Shown: in pieces, positions 39,525 through 49,750 of the stretch
Layout of the letters: each line of letters opens with the position of its first letter
Numbering within the stretch: the first letter of the stretch is position 1
Assembly (NCBI RefSeq): GCF_029439465.1
Contig: NZ_JAROAV010000044.1
Span: 1 to 64,000 of the forward strand
DNA from: Luteipulveratus flavus
Lineage (GTDB): Bacteria > Actinomycetota > Actinomycetes > Actinomycetales > Dermatophilaceae
DNA length: 64,000 bases
Reading direction: 5' to 3'
The notes under the pieces: model-generated
Told to the model about the DNA's origin: nothing
What the model saw: the letters and a program-made list of their open reading frames with translations, nothing else
The model's database searches: none
Position numbers and translations under genes: made by a program

Positions 39525-41345
39525 ATGTGCGGAATCGTGGGGTACGTCGGTCGGCAGCATGCCGCGCCACTGCTGGTGGAGGGCCTGTCACGGCTGGAGT
39601 ACCGGGGTTACGACTCCGCCGGCGTGGCCGTGCTCACCTCCGGAAAGCCCCGGGCCGTACGGACCGTCGGGCGGGTCCGCGACCTGGAGGCCGCGATGCC
39701 GAAGCGTCTCGCCGGCACGGTCGGCATCGGGCACACCCGGTGGGCGACCCACGGCCCGGCCACTGAGGCGAACGCCCACCCGCACGCCAGCGAGGACGGC
39801 CGAGTCCTGGTGGTGCACAACGGAATCCTCGACAACGCGGCCGCGCTGCGCGAGCGCCTGGCCGCTGACGGCGTGACCCTTGCGTCCGACACCGACACCG
39901 AGGTGCTCGCTCACCTGGTGTCGCGCTCGGACGCGACGTCGTTGGAGGACAAGGTGATCGACGCGCTGCGGCAGGTGACCGGCACGTACGCGATCGCCGT
40001 GCTCGACGCGGACCATCCCGACCGCGTCGTCGTCGCCCGCAACGGCTCGCCGCTGGTGCTCGGTCTGGGGGAGCGCGAGATGTTCATCGCCAGCGACGTC
40101 GCCGCGCTCGTCCGGCACACCAGCCAGGTCGTCCACCTCGAGGACGGCGAGCTCGCGACGGTGACGGCGTCCGGGTTCCACACCTTCACCGCTGACGCGG
40201 CGTCCGTCGCGAAAACCCCTGAGACGCTGGAGCTCTCGGCGGAGGAGCTGGAGATCGGCGGCCACCAGCACTTCATGCACAAGGAGATGCACGAGCAGCC
40301 CGAGACCGTACGCCGGATGCTCACCGGACGTCTCGACGACCGGTTCGCGACCGCGCGCCTGGACGGCCTGCAGCTGGAGCCGCGCGAGCTGCGGGCCTTC
40401 CGGCGGGTGAAGATCCTCGGCTGCGGGTCGGCGTACTACGTCGGTCAGATGGGCGCCTCGATGATCGAGGACCTCGCCCGCATCCCGGCGGACTCGGAGG
40501 CGGCGTCGGAGTTCCGCTACCGCAACCCGATCATCGAGCCCGACACGCTGTACGTCGCGGTCAGCCAGTCCGGCGAGACCGCCGACACGCTGTTCGCCGT
40601 ACGGGAGATCCAGCGCAAGGGCGGCCGGGTCGTCGGGCTCGTCAACGTCGTCGGCTCGTCCATCGCCCGCGAGTGCGACGGCGGCGTCTACCTGCACGCC
40701 GGCCCGGAGGTCGCGGTCGCCTCGACGAAGGCGCTGACGCACATGGCGGTCGGGTTCGCGATGCTGGCCGTGGCGCTCGGCCGCGTCCGGGACCTCTCGT
40801 TCGCCGACGGTCAGCGGATCATCAATGGCCTCAAGCAGATTCCCGACCAGGTGGCTGCTGTGCTCGAGCAGGAGGACACCATCGCGGAGGTGGCCAAGAA
40901 GGTCGCCGCCGCGCCGAGCCTGTTCTTCATCGGACGGGTGCGCGGGTTCCCCGTCGCGCGCGAGGGTGCGCAGAAGTTCAAGGAGATCTCCTACCGGCAC
41001 GCGGAGGCGTACCAGACCAGCGAGCTCAAGCACGGCCCGCTGGCCCTGATCTCCGAGGAGCTGCCGACGGTCGCGATCGTGCCGCGCGACGACCTGCTGG
41101 AGCGCAACATCGGTGCCGCGCACGAGATCGCCGCCCGGCGTGGGCCGCTGCTGGTGGTCACCCACGACGGGGTCGACCTCGGTGAGCTGGACGCCGCCCG
41201 CATCGTCGTCCCGAAGAACGAGGACGAGCTCGACGCGATCCTGCTGACGATCCCGCTGCAGCTGCTCGCGTACCACGCGGCGCTGTCCCTCGGCCACGAC
41301 ATCGACCGCCCCCGCAACCTCGCCAAGTCCGTCACCGTCGAGTAG
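39525..41345 (+). CDS. glmS: Glutamine-fructose-6-phosphate aminotransferase (isomerizing)
   Basis: A 606-residue GlmS that makes glucosamine-6-phosphate for peptidoglycan. The N-terminal class II glutaminase begins MCGIVGYVG with the nucleophile Cys2 and shows RGYDSAGVAV and GHTRWATHG; two SIS domains follow (ILGCGSAYYVGQM, SQSGETADTLFAVR, and EGAQKFKEISYRHAEAY), and the protein ends LAKSVTVE as in all GlmS. AAGGAG lies eight bases before the ATG. No ribozyme-like leader fits in the 39-bp gap. Confidence 0.97.
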   Translation: MCGIVGYVGRQHAAPLLVEGLSRLEYRGYDSAGVAVLTSGKPRAVRTVGRVRDLEAAMPKRLAGTVGIGHTRWATHGPATEANAHPHASEDGRVLVVHNGILDNAAALRERLAADGVTLASDTDTEVLAHLVSRSDATSLEDKVIDALRQVTGTYAIAVLDADHPDRVVVARNGSPLVLGLGEREMFIASDVAALVRHTSQVVHLEDGELATVTASGFHTFTADAASVAKTPETLELSAEELEIGGHQHFMHKEMHEQPETVRRMLTGRLDDRFATARLDGLQLEPRELRAFRRVKILGCGSAYYVGQMGASMIEDLARIPADSEAASEFRYRNPIIEPDTLYVAVSQSGETADTLFAVREIQRKGGRVVGLVNVVGSSIARECDGGVYLHAGPEVAVASTKALTHMAVGFAMLAVALGRVRDLSFADGQRIINGLKQIPDQVAAVLEQEDTIAEVAKKVAAAPSLFFIGRVRGFPVAREGAQKFKEISYRHAEAYQTSELKHGPLALISEELPTVAIVPRDDLLERNIGAAHEIAARRGPLLVVTHDGVDLGELDAARIVVPKNEDELDAILLTIPLQLLAYHAALSLGHDIDRPRNLAKSVTVE

Positions 41346-41372
41346 CCGCCACCCGGAGAGCCGTCGCCCCTC

Positions 41373-41428
41373 GGCAAAGGTTGGCCGCCGGCACACGCAT
41401 GGCTGTGCCGGCGGCCAACTTCTGCCGG
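41373..41428 (+). repeat. 56-bp palindromic repeat, copy B3
   Basis: Runs from GGCAAAGG to TGCCGG in 56 bp with a nearly unbroken 24-bp stem (GGTTGGCCGCCGGCACA pairs with TGTGCCGGCGGCCAAC) closed by CGCATGGC. It lies 27 bp after the glmS stop and may end its transcript. Confidence 0.88.
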
Positions 41429-41484
41429 TGAGGCGCGGCCGTCGGCGACGCGTATCGCCGACGAAACCGGTTACAGGTCAGACG

Positions 41485-41680
41485 CTGGTCGAGCCGGTCC
41501 GAGGCGCTGGCCGAGGGCCGTGTCGAAACCTGGCGACGTGCGGGGAGACCGGCCGTCCGCGGCGGCGGTGGTTTCGACTCGGGCTCGCGCTGGGCGCTCG
41601 CCCGGCTCAACCAGCGGTGGGTGTGCACGCTCGCCCGGCTCAACCAGCGGTGGGTGTGCGCGCTCACCCGGCTCGACGGG
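41485..41680. repeat. Diverged GGTCGAG-type palindrome with 33-bp tandem repeats
   Basis: TGGTCGAGCCGG near 41486 and GTGTCGAAACC near 41520 pair with GGTTTCGAC (41570) and CCCGGCTCAACCA (41601-41613). The right arm is then repeated: a 33-bp unit starting GCTCGCCCGGCTCAACCAGC occurs at 41596-41628 and 41629-41661, with a degenerate third start. The remaining 41681-41838 contains only the promoter region of the 61-residue gene, with a small ATGAG/CTCAT inverted repeat near 41753-41770. Confidence 0.65.
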
Positions 41681-41838
41681 CGAGGGTGAGTCGCCGTACC
41701 GGCGGTCTGAGGTGGGGTGATGGCGGGCCTAAGGCGGTCTGCAGTGGCGAAGATGAGACAGGTGCCTCATGTGGCGGGGTACCTCAGCCGACGAATCTCA
41801 GTGGTGTCAGCACACACGAACCACCACAGGAGAAGACG

Positions 41839-42024
41839 ATGACCGGCTACTACGGCCCCCACATCGACGCCGAGATCGCTTACCGGCAGCAGAAGATCGC
41901 TCACGACCACGCCGTCGCGCACGGCTGGGACCTGGCGCTGCGCCGGCTGGCACGTCGCACGCTTCAGCCGCTGGGCTTCCACGACTCGGGATCCCAGCGG
42001 GCGCACCGCGCGGCCGCCCACTGA
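41839..42024 (+). CDS. Small protein of 61 residues, unknown function
   Basis: Begins MTGYYGPHIDAEIAYRQQK and continues with a helical, His/Arg-rich sequence (DHAVAHGWDLALRRLARRTL) to a basic tail. It has a good ribosome site (AGGAGA) and ends six bases before the large LuxR regulator, so they are probably one transcript. The repeated His (nine in total) may bind metal; that is a guess. No family recognised. Confidence 0.68.
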   Translation: MTGYYGPHIDAEIAYRQQKIAHDHAVAHGWDLALRRLARRTLQPLGFHDSGSQRAHRAAAH

Positions 42025-42029
42025 CGGGC

Positions 42030-44984
42030 ATGACGGAACGTGACGACGCACCTGTCGGGGGAGCGCGTCAGAATGAGGGGGTGCCGCCCCTGCCTGAGTC
42101 CGATCGCCCGCTCGTCGGCCGTACCGACGAGCTCGCCGACCTGACGACTCGGGCGGTGGAGTCCGGCACCCCCTCCCTCACGCTGCTGGGCGGCGACGCC
42201 GGCGTCGGCAAGACGCGCCTGCTCACGGCCCTCACCGGGCGGGCCCAGGACGCGGGCGCTCGGGTGCTGCTGGGTCACTGCCTCGACCTGGGCGACAGCA
42301 GCGCGCCCTACCTGCCGGTCGCCGAGATGTTCGCCCGGCTCGCGCAGGACGACCACCAGCTCGCGCAGCGGATCGTCGCCGACCGTCCGCTGCTGGGCTC
42401 GGTACTGCCCGAGTTCTACCGGCGGGACGTGCCGGCCGACCTGCCCCGCGACCGCGGCTCGTTCTTCGACGCGGTCCACATGGTCCTGGAGGAGCTGGCC
42501 GAGACGACGCCCGTGGTCGCGGTCATCGAGGACGCGCACTGGGCGGACCGCTCGACCCGCGAGCTGCTGACGTTCCTGTTCACCAGGCGGTTCAAGGGGC
42601 CCGTCTCGCTCGTCGTCTCCTACCGCAGCGACGACCTGCACCGCCGCCACCCGCTGCGTCCCAAGCTGGCGGAGTGGTCGCGCCTGCCCGGCATGCACCG
42701 CCTCATGCTCGACCCGCTGACCGACGCCGAGGTCCGTGACCTGCTGCACCAGCTGCGCCCGAGTACGTCCACCGAGGACGCCACGACCATCGTCGAGCGC
42801 GCCGGCGGCAACCCCTTCTTCGCCGAGGAGCTGCTCGCCGCGTCCGAGATCGGCGGCCATCGGCTGTCCGAGGAGCTCGCCGACCTGCTCCTCGTCCGCA
42901 TCGACGCCTTGGACGACGACGCGCGCAGCGTCGTCCGCGCCGCCTCCGTCGCCGGCCGCGCGGTCGACCACGTCCTGCTCGCGCAGGTGGTCGCCCTGTC
43001 CGGCCGTGACCTGGACCGGGCGCTGCGAGCCGTCGTCGACAGCCACGTCTTCGAGGTGACCACCACCGGCAAGTACGCGTTCCGGCACGCCCTGCTCGCC
43101 GAGGCGGTGTACGACGACCTGCTCCCGGGCGAGCGCGTCCAGCTGCACTGGGACTTCGCCGACGCGCTGCGCGAGCGGACCGGTGCGAGCGCGTCCGCCG
43201 CGCTGGCCCGACACGCGCGCGCCGCCGGCAACCACGAGCTGGCGGTGCAGGCCTCCGTCCGGGCGGGCGATGAGGCGATGGCCTCTGCGGGGCCGGCCGA
43301 CGCCGCCCGCCACTACGAGGACGCGCTGTCCATGCTGGCCGAGCACCCCGCTGTCGTGCCGCCCGAGCCCGCCGCCGCGCTCGTGGTCAAGGCGTCCCGG
43401 GCCCTGGTCGCCGCGGGCAACCCGCACCGCGCGGCCGACCTGGCCGGCGAGGCGTACGAGCGGCACACCGGCGACCTGCGCGAGCGGGCCGAGCTGGTGG
43501 TGGCCCTGGTCCGGGCGCGGGTGCTGGCGGACGTCCCCGACGTCGGGACGCCGCTGGTCCGCGAGGCGATCTCCTGGGTGGAGGCGGGTGAGCCCGTCCC
43601 CGTCCTGGCCGCGCTCTACGCCGTCCTCGCCCGGGCGCTCATCTGCGACGACGAGTTCGACGGCGCGGTGCTCGCGGCGACCGAGGCCGCTTCCCTGGCC
43701 CGCGACCTCGACCTCCCCGGGCTGGTGACCGACGCGCTGACCTCGCTCGCCCGGCTCGACGACTTCACCGGCGACCCGGCGCGGGCCGAGGAGGCGCTGA
43801 TCGACGTCGTGCAGCGGGCGCGGGACGCCCAGGACGCCTCGGCCGAGCTGCGCGCGCTGCACCAGCTGGCCCGCGTCCAGGCCCGGCTGGACCGGTTCCG
43901 CGACGCCTACCTCACCCACGTGCGGGGGTACGAACGCGCCCGGGAGACCGGCCACGTCACCGACCCGTTCGGCATTGAGACACGCGTGTTCGGAGCGTTG
44001 TACGCGCTGATGGTCGGCGAGTGGGACGCGGCCGACCGGCTGCTGGCGGCCGAGAAGGGTGACCGGCTCCCGCCCCTGGTGGAGGCGACCGCCAACGCCG
44101 TCCGCATGGTCCGGGACGCGGGGCGCGGTGAGCCCAGGGTGCTCGACGCCCTCCCGGCGCTGCGTCCGCTGTGGCAGCGCGACATGTTCGTCTGCGTGCA
44201 CACCTCGGCCGTGGCCGTCGACGTATACGGCGCGAACGGCGACCTCGACAGCATGCTGCAGGTCTACGACGACACCGTCGACACCTTCACCTCCGTGTGG
44301 TGCCTGCCGTCGTTCGACGCGCGGATCCGGTTGTCAGCGTTGGCGATCGGGCACATCACGACCGCGGTGGTCCAGGGTCGCGTCAAGGCTCGTGCGTACG
44401 CGGAGCGGGTCGGTGCACTGGCCGCCGCCGTGGAGGACGTCGTCGCCAAGCGTCGTACGGAGGACGCGCTCGGGCTGGAGTCCCGCGCCTGGGTCAGCCG
44501 GGCGCGTGCCGAGCTGGCGCGGTTCGAGTGGGCGGGCCGCGGCGCCGTACCCGACGAGCTCGTCACGCACTGGGAGGACGTCGTCCGCGTCTTCGACGAG
44601 GCGGACCACCCGTTCGAGGTGGCCGTGGCGCGGCTGCGGCTGGCCGAGGTGCTGGCGGCCGCCGACCGTCGGCCCGAGGCGCGCGCGCTGCTGGACCAGG
44701 TGCGCGAGACCGCCGAGAGGCTCGGTGCGCGAGGGCTGCTCGCCGCGGCGGCCCGCGGGCGCCGGACCTCGCAGCCCACGGACGACGCCCAGGTCGCCCT
44801 CACGCCGCGGGAGCGCGAGGTGCTCACCCTGGTGGCGGAAGGGCGGACGAACGGCGAGATCGCGACGGCGCTGTTCATCAGCGCCAAGACCGCCAGCGTG
44901 CACGTCTCGAACATCCTGGCCAAGGTCGGCGCGGCGACCCGCACCGAGGCCGCCGCCATCGCTCGCCGGGACGCGCTGATCTAG
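42030..44984 (+). CDS. Large ATP-binding LuxR-family (LAL) regulator
   Basis: A 984-residue STAND-type regulator. An N-terminal AAA domain carries Walker A GGDAGVGKT (about residues 54-62) and Walker B VVAVIEDAHWADRS; then GGNPFFAEELL, the conserved motif after the nucleotide domain; then about 500 residues of TPR-like helices; and a C-terminal LuxR helix-turn-helix (LTPREREVLTLVAEGRTNGE to VHVSNILAKVGAATRTEAA). Family knowledge: LAL proteins activate sugar, sterol or antibiotic genes on ligand binding. A GTG at 42081 is an alternative start nearer the domain. Its stop overlaps that of the TetR gene by four bases. Confidence 0.93.
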   Translation: MTERDDAPVGGARQNEGVPPLPESDRPLVGRTDELADLTTRAVESGTPSLTLLGGDAGVGKTRLLTALTGRAQDAGARVLLGHCLDLGDSSAPYLPVAEMFARLAQDDHQLAQRIVADRPLLGSVLPEFYRRDVPADLPRDRGSFFDAVHMVLEELAETTPVVAVIEDAHWADRSTRELLTFLFTRRFKGPVSLVVSYRSDDLHRRHPLRPKLAEWSRLPGMHRLMLDPLTDAEVRDLLHQLRPSTSTEDATTIVERAGGNPFFAEELLAASEIGGHRLSEELADLLLVRIDALDDDARSVVRAASVAGRAVDHVLLAQVVALSGRDLDRALRAVVDSHVFEVTTTGKYAFRHALLAEAVYDDLLPGERVQLHWDFADALRERTGASASAALARHARAAGNHELAVQASVRAGDEAMASAGPADAARHYEDALSMLAEHPAVVPPEPAAALVVKASRALVAAGNPHRAADLAGEAYERHTGDLRERAELVVALVRARVLADVPDVGTPLVREAISWVEAGEPVPVLAALYAVLARALICDDEFDGAVLAATEAASLARDLDLPGLVTDALTSLARLDDFTGDPARAEEALIDVVQRARDAQDASAELRALHQLARVQARLDRFRDAYLTHVRGYERARETGHVTDPFGIETRVFGALYALMVGEWDAADRLLAAEKGDRLPPLVEATANAVRMVRDAGRGEPRVLDALPALRPLWQRDMFVCVHTSAVAVDVYGANGDLDSMLQVYDDTVDTFTSVWCLPSFDARIRLSALAIGHITTAVVQGRVKARAYAERVGALAAAVEDVVAKRRTEDALGLESRAWVSRARAELARFEWAGRGAVPDELVTHWEDVVRVFDEADHPFEVAVARLRLAEVLAAADRRPEARALLDQVRETAERLGARGLLAAAARGRRTSQPTDDAQVALTPREREVLTLVAEGRTNGEIATALFISAKTASVHVSNILAKVGAATRTEAAAIARRDALI

Positions 44985-45598
44985 CGCGGATCCTCCGCGG
45001 CTCCGGATCGGTTCGCGGCCGGCGGCAGCGACCGGAGGGCCATCGTCGTCAGCCGCTCCGCTGCGGCGCGGTGGTCGCGGCTGAGCAGGTCGAAGGCGTC
45101 GAAGCTCGTGAGCACCCACAGCACGTCGAGCGCCTCGTCGGCGGCGTCCCCGGAGTGTCCGAGCCGCGCGACGACCTGCTGCAGCAGCGTCCGCCGCCCG
45201 GCGTCGTGGTCACGCAGCACGGACGCCGTGGCCGGGTCGGCGGTGGCGACGGCCAGGATCATCCGGCACAGGTCGGGATCGGTCGCCCAGTACCGGCAGC
45301 CGGCGGTCACGACCTCCGCCACCAGCCGGTCCGGCGGAGCCGTGGCGACCAGCTCGGCGAGCCCGGCCAGGCCGGCGCGGCCCTCCAGGTCGACGAGTAC
45401 GGCCTCGAGCAGCCCGGCCTTCGACCCGAAGCGCTGGTAGACGGTCGCCCGGGCCACGTCGGCCCGAGCGGCGACCGCGTCCACCGACATCCGGTGGAAG
45501 CCCTCCTCGACGAGCAGGTCCCGGGCGGCGTGGACCACCCGGTCGCGCGTCGCCTCGGCGGCCTCGGCGCGCGCGCCCATCCGGTACGTCCTCGGCAC
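44981..45598 (-). CDS. TetR-family transcriptional regulator
   Basis: A 205-residue regulator with the TetR helix-turn-helix ATRDRVVHAARDLLVEEGFH then VAARADVARATVYQRFGSKAGLL, and a ligand-binding C-terminus. GTG at 45598 is chosen because AGGAGG lies four bases upstream; a TTG further up is unlikely. It is divergent from a membrane protein and the gap carries a perfect 9-bp-arm palindrome (45633-45651), so it most likely represses itself and that gene. Ligand unknown. Confidence 0.92.
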   Translation of the reverse strand: MPRTYRMGARAEAAEATRDRVVHAARDLLVEEGFHRMSVDAVAARADVARATVYQRFGSKAGLLEAVLVDLEGRAGLAGLAELVATAPPDRLVAEVVTAGCRYWATDPDLCRMILAVATADPATASVLRDHDAGRRTLLQQVVARLGHSGDAADEALDVLWVLTSFDAFDLLSRDHRAAAERLTTMALRSLPPAANRSGAAEDPR

Positions 45599-45632
45599 TT
45601 GACCTCCTGCGGTGAGGCTCGCATCATTCAAT

Positions 45633-45651
45633 CAGACGGACAGTCCGTCTG
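45633..45651. promoter_or_regulatory. TetR operator
   Basis: CAGACGGAC, A, GTCCGTCTG: a 19-bp perfect palindrome in the gap between the divergent TetR and membrane-protein genes, 15 bp before the ATG of the latter. The form is the one commonly seen for self-regulating TetR proteins. Confidence 0.8.
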
Positions 45652-45665
45652 AAGTGGAGCATCTC

Positions 45666-46337
45666 ATGGCTGCCATCACCCGCCTGTCCCACCATCCCGC
45701 CGCCGTCGTCGATCGCGTCGCTCGCGCCGGGCTGTGGCTGCTCCCGGCGTACGGGCTGCTGCTCGCTCTCGGCACCCTCACCCACCAGCCCGACTACGCC
45801 GCTGACTTCGACGGCTACGCCCGCTACGTGACCACCGGCGGCTTCCTCGCCGGTCACCTGCTGGCCAGCATCGGCGGCGCCGGCCTCGGAGTGCTGGGCG
45901 CGACGGCGGCGTGCGCCTATCTCGTCCGTGGCCCGGCACCGCGCCTCGCCCTCGCCGGGCTGACGGGCACGGTGATGGGCAACGTGGTGACCGCGTCGGT
46001 GTTCGGCGCGGCGGCGTTCGCCCAGCCGGCGATCGGCCGGGCCTACCTCGACGGCGCCGCGGGGGTCGTCCCTCTCAACGACGACGTCTACGGCACGCCG
46101 CTGGTGCTGACGGCGGTCGTCGGTCTGCTGCTGCTGGCCGCCGGCGCGGTACTGCTGGGGATGTCGTTGCGCCGCAGCGGGCTGCGTGGGCCGGGCCTGG
46201 CCTACGCGGTGCTGCTGCCGCTGTTCGCGGTGGCCGGGTTCACCGTCGAGGTGGCGCAGCCGGTTGCCGCGGTCGGCCTGGCCGTCGCCGCGGTGCTCAT
46301 CGCGCGCCGGCTGCCCGCGGCCGTGACCGGCGAGTGA
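45666..46337 (+). CDS. Hypothetical membrane protein, target of the adjacent TetR
   Basis: A 223-residue protein with about six hydrophobic helices (for example GLWLLPAYGLLLALGTL, GGFLAGHLLASIGGAGLGVLG, PLVLTAVVGLLLLAAGAVLL). A polar loop follows the first helix (THQPDYAADFDGYARYV). No transporter signature is recognised. The operator directly before its start makes it the natural target of the divergent TetR regulator, so it may handle the TetR ligand, but this is inference from position. Confidence 0.8.
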   Translation: MAAITRLSHHPAAVVDRVARAGLWLLPAYGLLLALGTLTHQPDYAADFDGYARYVTTGGFLAGHLLASIGGAGLGVLGATAACAYLVRGPAPRLALAGLTGTVMGNVVTASVFGAAAFAQPAIGRAYLDGAAGVVPLNDDVYGTPLVLTAVVGLLLLAAGAVLLGMSLRRSGLRGPGLAYAVLLPLFAVAGFTVEVAQPVAAVGLAVAAVLIARRLPAAVTGE

Positions 46338-46399
46338 CCGCCCCGGGGGAGCCCCGGGGCCGCCCGGAGGCGCCCGGAGGCCCGACGCCGCCCGCCCGC

Positions 46400-47215
46400 T
46401 CAGAGGAAGGCGAGCAGCGCCTCGTTGAACCGGTCGGTGTGCGAGGCGTTCAGGCCGTGCGGTCCGCCGGCGATGACCGTCAGCTCGCTGCCCTCCACGG
46501 TTGCGGCCGTGCGCTTCCCGGACACCTCGAAGGGCACGATCGCGTCGGCGTCGCCGTGGATGACCAGCGTCGGGACGTCCACGGCCTCGAGGTCCCGGCG
46601 GAAGTCGGTGCGGCTGAACTGGTCGATGCACGCGAGGGCGGCGTCCAGGTCGGCCTGGGCGGCCTGCGCGAGCGCGGTCTGCACGACCTCCTCTCCGACG
46701 GCGACCGTGCCGTCGGCCGTGAAGAAGGTGGTGAGGAAGTCCTGCAGGAAGCCTTCGCGGTCCTTCGCCAGGCCGTCCTTCATCCCGGTGACGTCGTCCT
46801 CGCCGAGGCCGCCGTCGGGGTTGTCGTCGGTCTTGAGCAGGTACGGCGGGACGGCCGCCGCGAAGACGACGCTGCGCAGGCGGTCGGTGCCGTACCGGCC
46901 GACGTAGCGAGCCACCTCGCCGCCGCCCATCGAGAACCCGACGAGGGTGACGTCGCGCAGGTCGAGTGCGGTCATAAGCGCGTCCAGGTCCTGGGCGAAC
47001 GTGTCGTAGTCGTACCCCGACCCGGGCTTGGCGGACTGCCCGAAGCCGCGACGGTCGTACGTGACGACCTGGAAGCCCGCGTCGACGAGCGGTCGGCGCT
47101 GGGGTTCCCAGGAGTCGCCGTTCAGCGGCCAGCCGTGGATGAGCACGACCGGGCGGCCCGCGCCGGCGGTCTCGTAGTGGATCTCGTTACCCGTCGCTCC
47201 GGTGATGGTCGTCAT
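46400..47215 (-). CDS. Alpha/beta hydrolase (non-heme chloroperoxidase-like)
   Basis: A 271-residue alpha/beta hydrolase. The nucleophile elbow is GFSMGG (Ser95), the acid is in HGDADAIVP, and the His is in GGPHGLN; the oxyanion region is LIHGWPL. The pattern is that of cofactor-free haloperoxidase/esterases, which carry out ester hydrolysis and perhydrolysis. It follows the sigma factor gene on the same strand after 90 bp and may be the last gene of that operon, or a sigma target with its own start. Ribosome site GAGGAGAGG. Confidence 0.92.
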   Translation of the reverse strand: MTTITGATGNEIHYETAGAGRPVVLIHGWPLNGDSWEPQRRPLVDAGFQVVTYDRRGFGQSAKPGSGYDYDTFAQDLDALMTALDLRDVTLVGFSMGGGEVARYVGRYGTDRLRSVVFAAAVPPYLLKTDDNPDGGLGEDDVTGMKDGLAKDREGFLQDFLTTFFTADGTVAVGEEVVQTALAQAAQADLDAALACIDQFSRTDFRRDLEAVDVPTLVIHGDADAIVPFEVSGKRTAATVEGSELTVIAGGPHGLNASHTDRFNEALLAFL

Positions 47216-47305
47216 CGAACCTCTCCTCAGGTGTCGTCCAGGTGGATCGTGCAGTGGTTCGTCGCGAACCCCGTGCCGGATGCGTACCCGCGAAAGGCCC
47301 TTCCG

Positions 47306-48531
<1,226 letters not shown>

Positions 48532-48535
<4 letters not shown>

Positions 48536-48915
48536 ATCTCCGCGCCGGAGGCGAACATGACCGGCCGCAGCTCGATCGGACCGAACCGGCTGGAGGGGAA
48601 CCGTCCCGCGATCTCCTCGGCCCGTTCCCACGACGCGCAGTCGAGCACCATGTACCCCGCCAGCTGCTCCTTGGCCTCGGCGAGCGGGCCGTCGACGACC
48701 GTTATCTCCTCGTCGACGACCCGGACCGTACGGCTGCGGGCCGGGTCCGCGAGCGGCAGCCCGCTCACGTACTCGCCCGAGTCGTTCAGCTCGGCCAGCA
48801 GGTCGTCGAGCTCCTGCTGCCAGCGCGCGATGTCCTCCGGCGGCGACCCGTGCTGGGCGAACGTGGGGTGCTCCCACCGGCGCGGGTTGTCGTGGATCAG
48901 CATCAGGAAGCGCAT
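48532..48915 (-). CDS. YCII-related (DGPF) protein
   Basis: A 127-residue YCII-family protein starting MRFLMLIHDN with the DGP-type signature DGPLAEAKEQLAGYMVLDC. The dimeric alpha-beta barrel resembles ferredoxin-like enzymes; no reaction is known for this group. It overlaps the sigma factor start by four bases. Family knowledge: DGPF proteins are constant partners and targets of ECF42 sigma factors. Confidence 0.9.
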
Positions 48916-48929
48916 CGCTGCCGATCCTG

Positions 48930-49709
48930 TCACTGCAGCTGCAGGACGGACAGGATGTTGCCGGCCGGGTCGGTGAACCACGCGATCGGCGGCCCCTCGT
49001 CGCCACGGGCGATGCCCCTGTCGTCCTGGCCGAAGCCGTCGTAACGGATCATCTCGACGCCGGCCTCGGTCAGGCTGTCGACGGCGTCGTCGATGTCGTC
49101 GACCGGGACGTTGAGGATGGTGTGCTGCGCCGGCACGTGCCCCGGCTTCGGGTAGACGAGCACGCTCTCGGCGGGGCTCAGCCAGATCGCGAGCATGTCG
49201 TTCTGCTCGCTGACGTCCAGGCCGAGCGTGTCCCGGTAGAACGCCTGCGCGGCGGGGATGTCGTCCACCGCGAACCCGACGAACGGGTGCGTCGGCGTGA
49301 AGTCGCGACGCATCTCGGCGAGCATCTCCCGCTCCATCTCGGGCTTCATCTGGATGACCTGGACGTAGTTGCCGTCCGGGTCGGTGAACGTCGCGAACCA
49401 GCCCGGCTCGCGCTCCTCCAGGGGCACGACCCAGGTCGTACCGGCCTTCTCGATGCGCTCGACGGCGGCCTTGGCGTCCGGGACGTCGAGGTTCAGGATG
49501 ACCCGGCCGGGCTCGGCGGAGGCCTCGGCGACGTCGTCCCGCGGGTCGGCCATGACGCCGGTCGGCCCGAGCTCGACGAACCCCCACCGGTCGGCCTCGA
49601 CGCCGAACGCCTCGGCGTACCAGGCGCGCAGCCGGTCGGGGTTCGTCGAGCCCAGCAGCAGGCTGTTCAGCCGGGGCGTGGTGTCGGCGGTGCGGTGGCG
49701 GATGGTCAT
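48930..49709 (-). CDS. VOC-family protein, two glyoxalase-like domains
   Basis: A 259-residue two-module VOC protein: first half LNSLLLGSTNPDRLRAWYAEAF to FTDPDGNYVQVIQ, second half FVGFAVDDIPAAQAFYRDTLG to FTDPAGNILSVLQLQ. Both halves end in the family's D-P-x-G-N segment. ATG at 49709 has AGGAGG four bases upstream. It is the first gene of the operon VOC-YCII-sigma(-hydrolase), directly behind the putative sigma-dependent promoter. Activity unknown. Confidence 0.9.
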   Translation of the reverse strand: MTIRHRTADTTPRLNSLLLGSTNPDRLRAWYAEAFGVEADRWGFVELGPTGVMADPRDDVAEASAEPGRVILNLDVPDAKAAVERIEKAGTTWVVPLEEREPGWFATFTDPDGNYVQVIQMKPEMEREMLAEMRRDFTPTHPFVGFAVDDIPAAQAFYRDTLGLDVSEQNDMLAIWLSPAESVLVYPKPGHVPAQHTILNVPVDDIDDAVDSLTEAGVEMIRYDGFGQDDRGIARGDEGPPIAWFTDPAGNILSVLQLQ

Positions 49710-49750
49710 GGCTCCTCCTGCGACGGTGGTTCCTGCGATGACACGGGTAC

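Noticed and set aside
41560-41590. tRNA T-arm-like GGTTTCGACTC
   Set aside because: No acceptor stem, anticodon arm or D-arm can be fitted; it is part of a palindromic repeat.
41373-41680. CRISPR array or mobile element
   Set aside because: Repeats are palindromic and lack regular spacers; no cas, transposase or integrase gene is present anywhere in the window.
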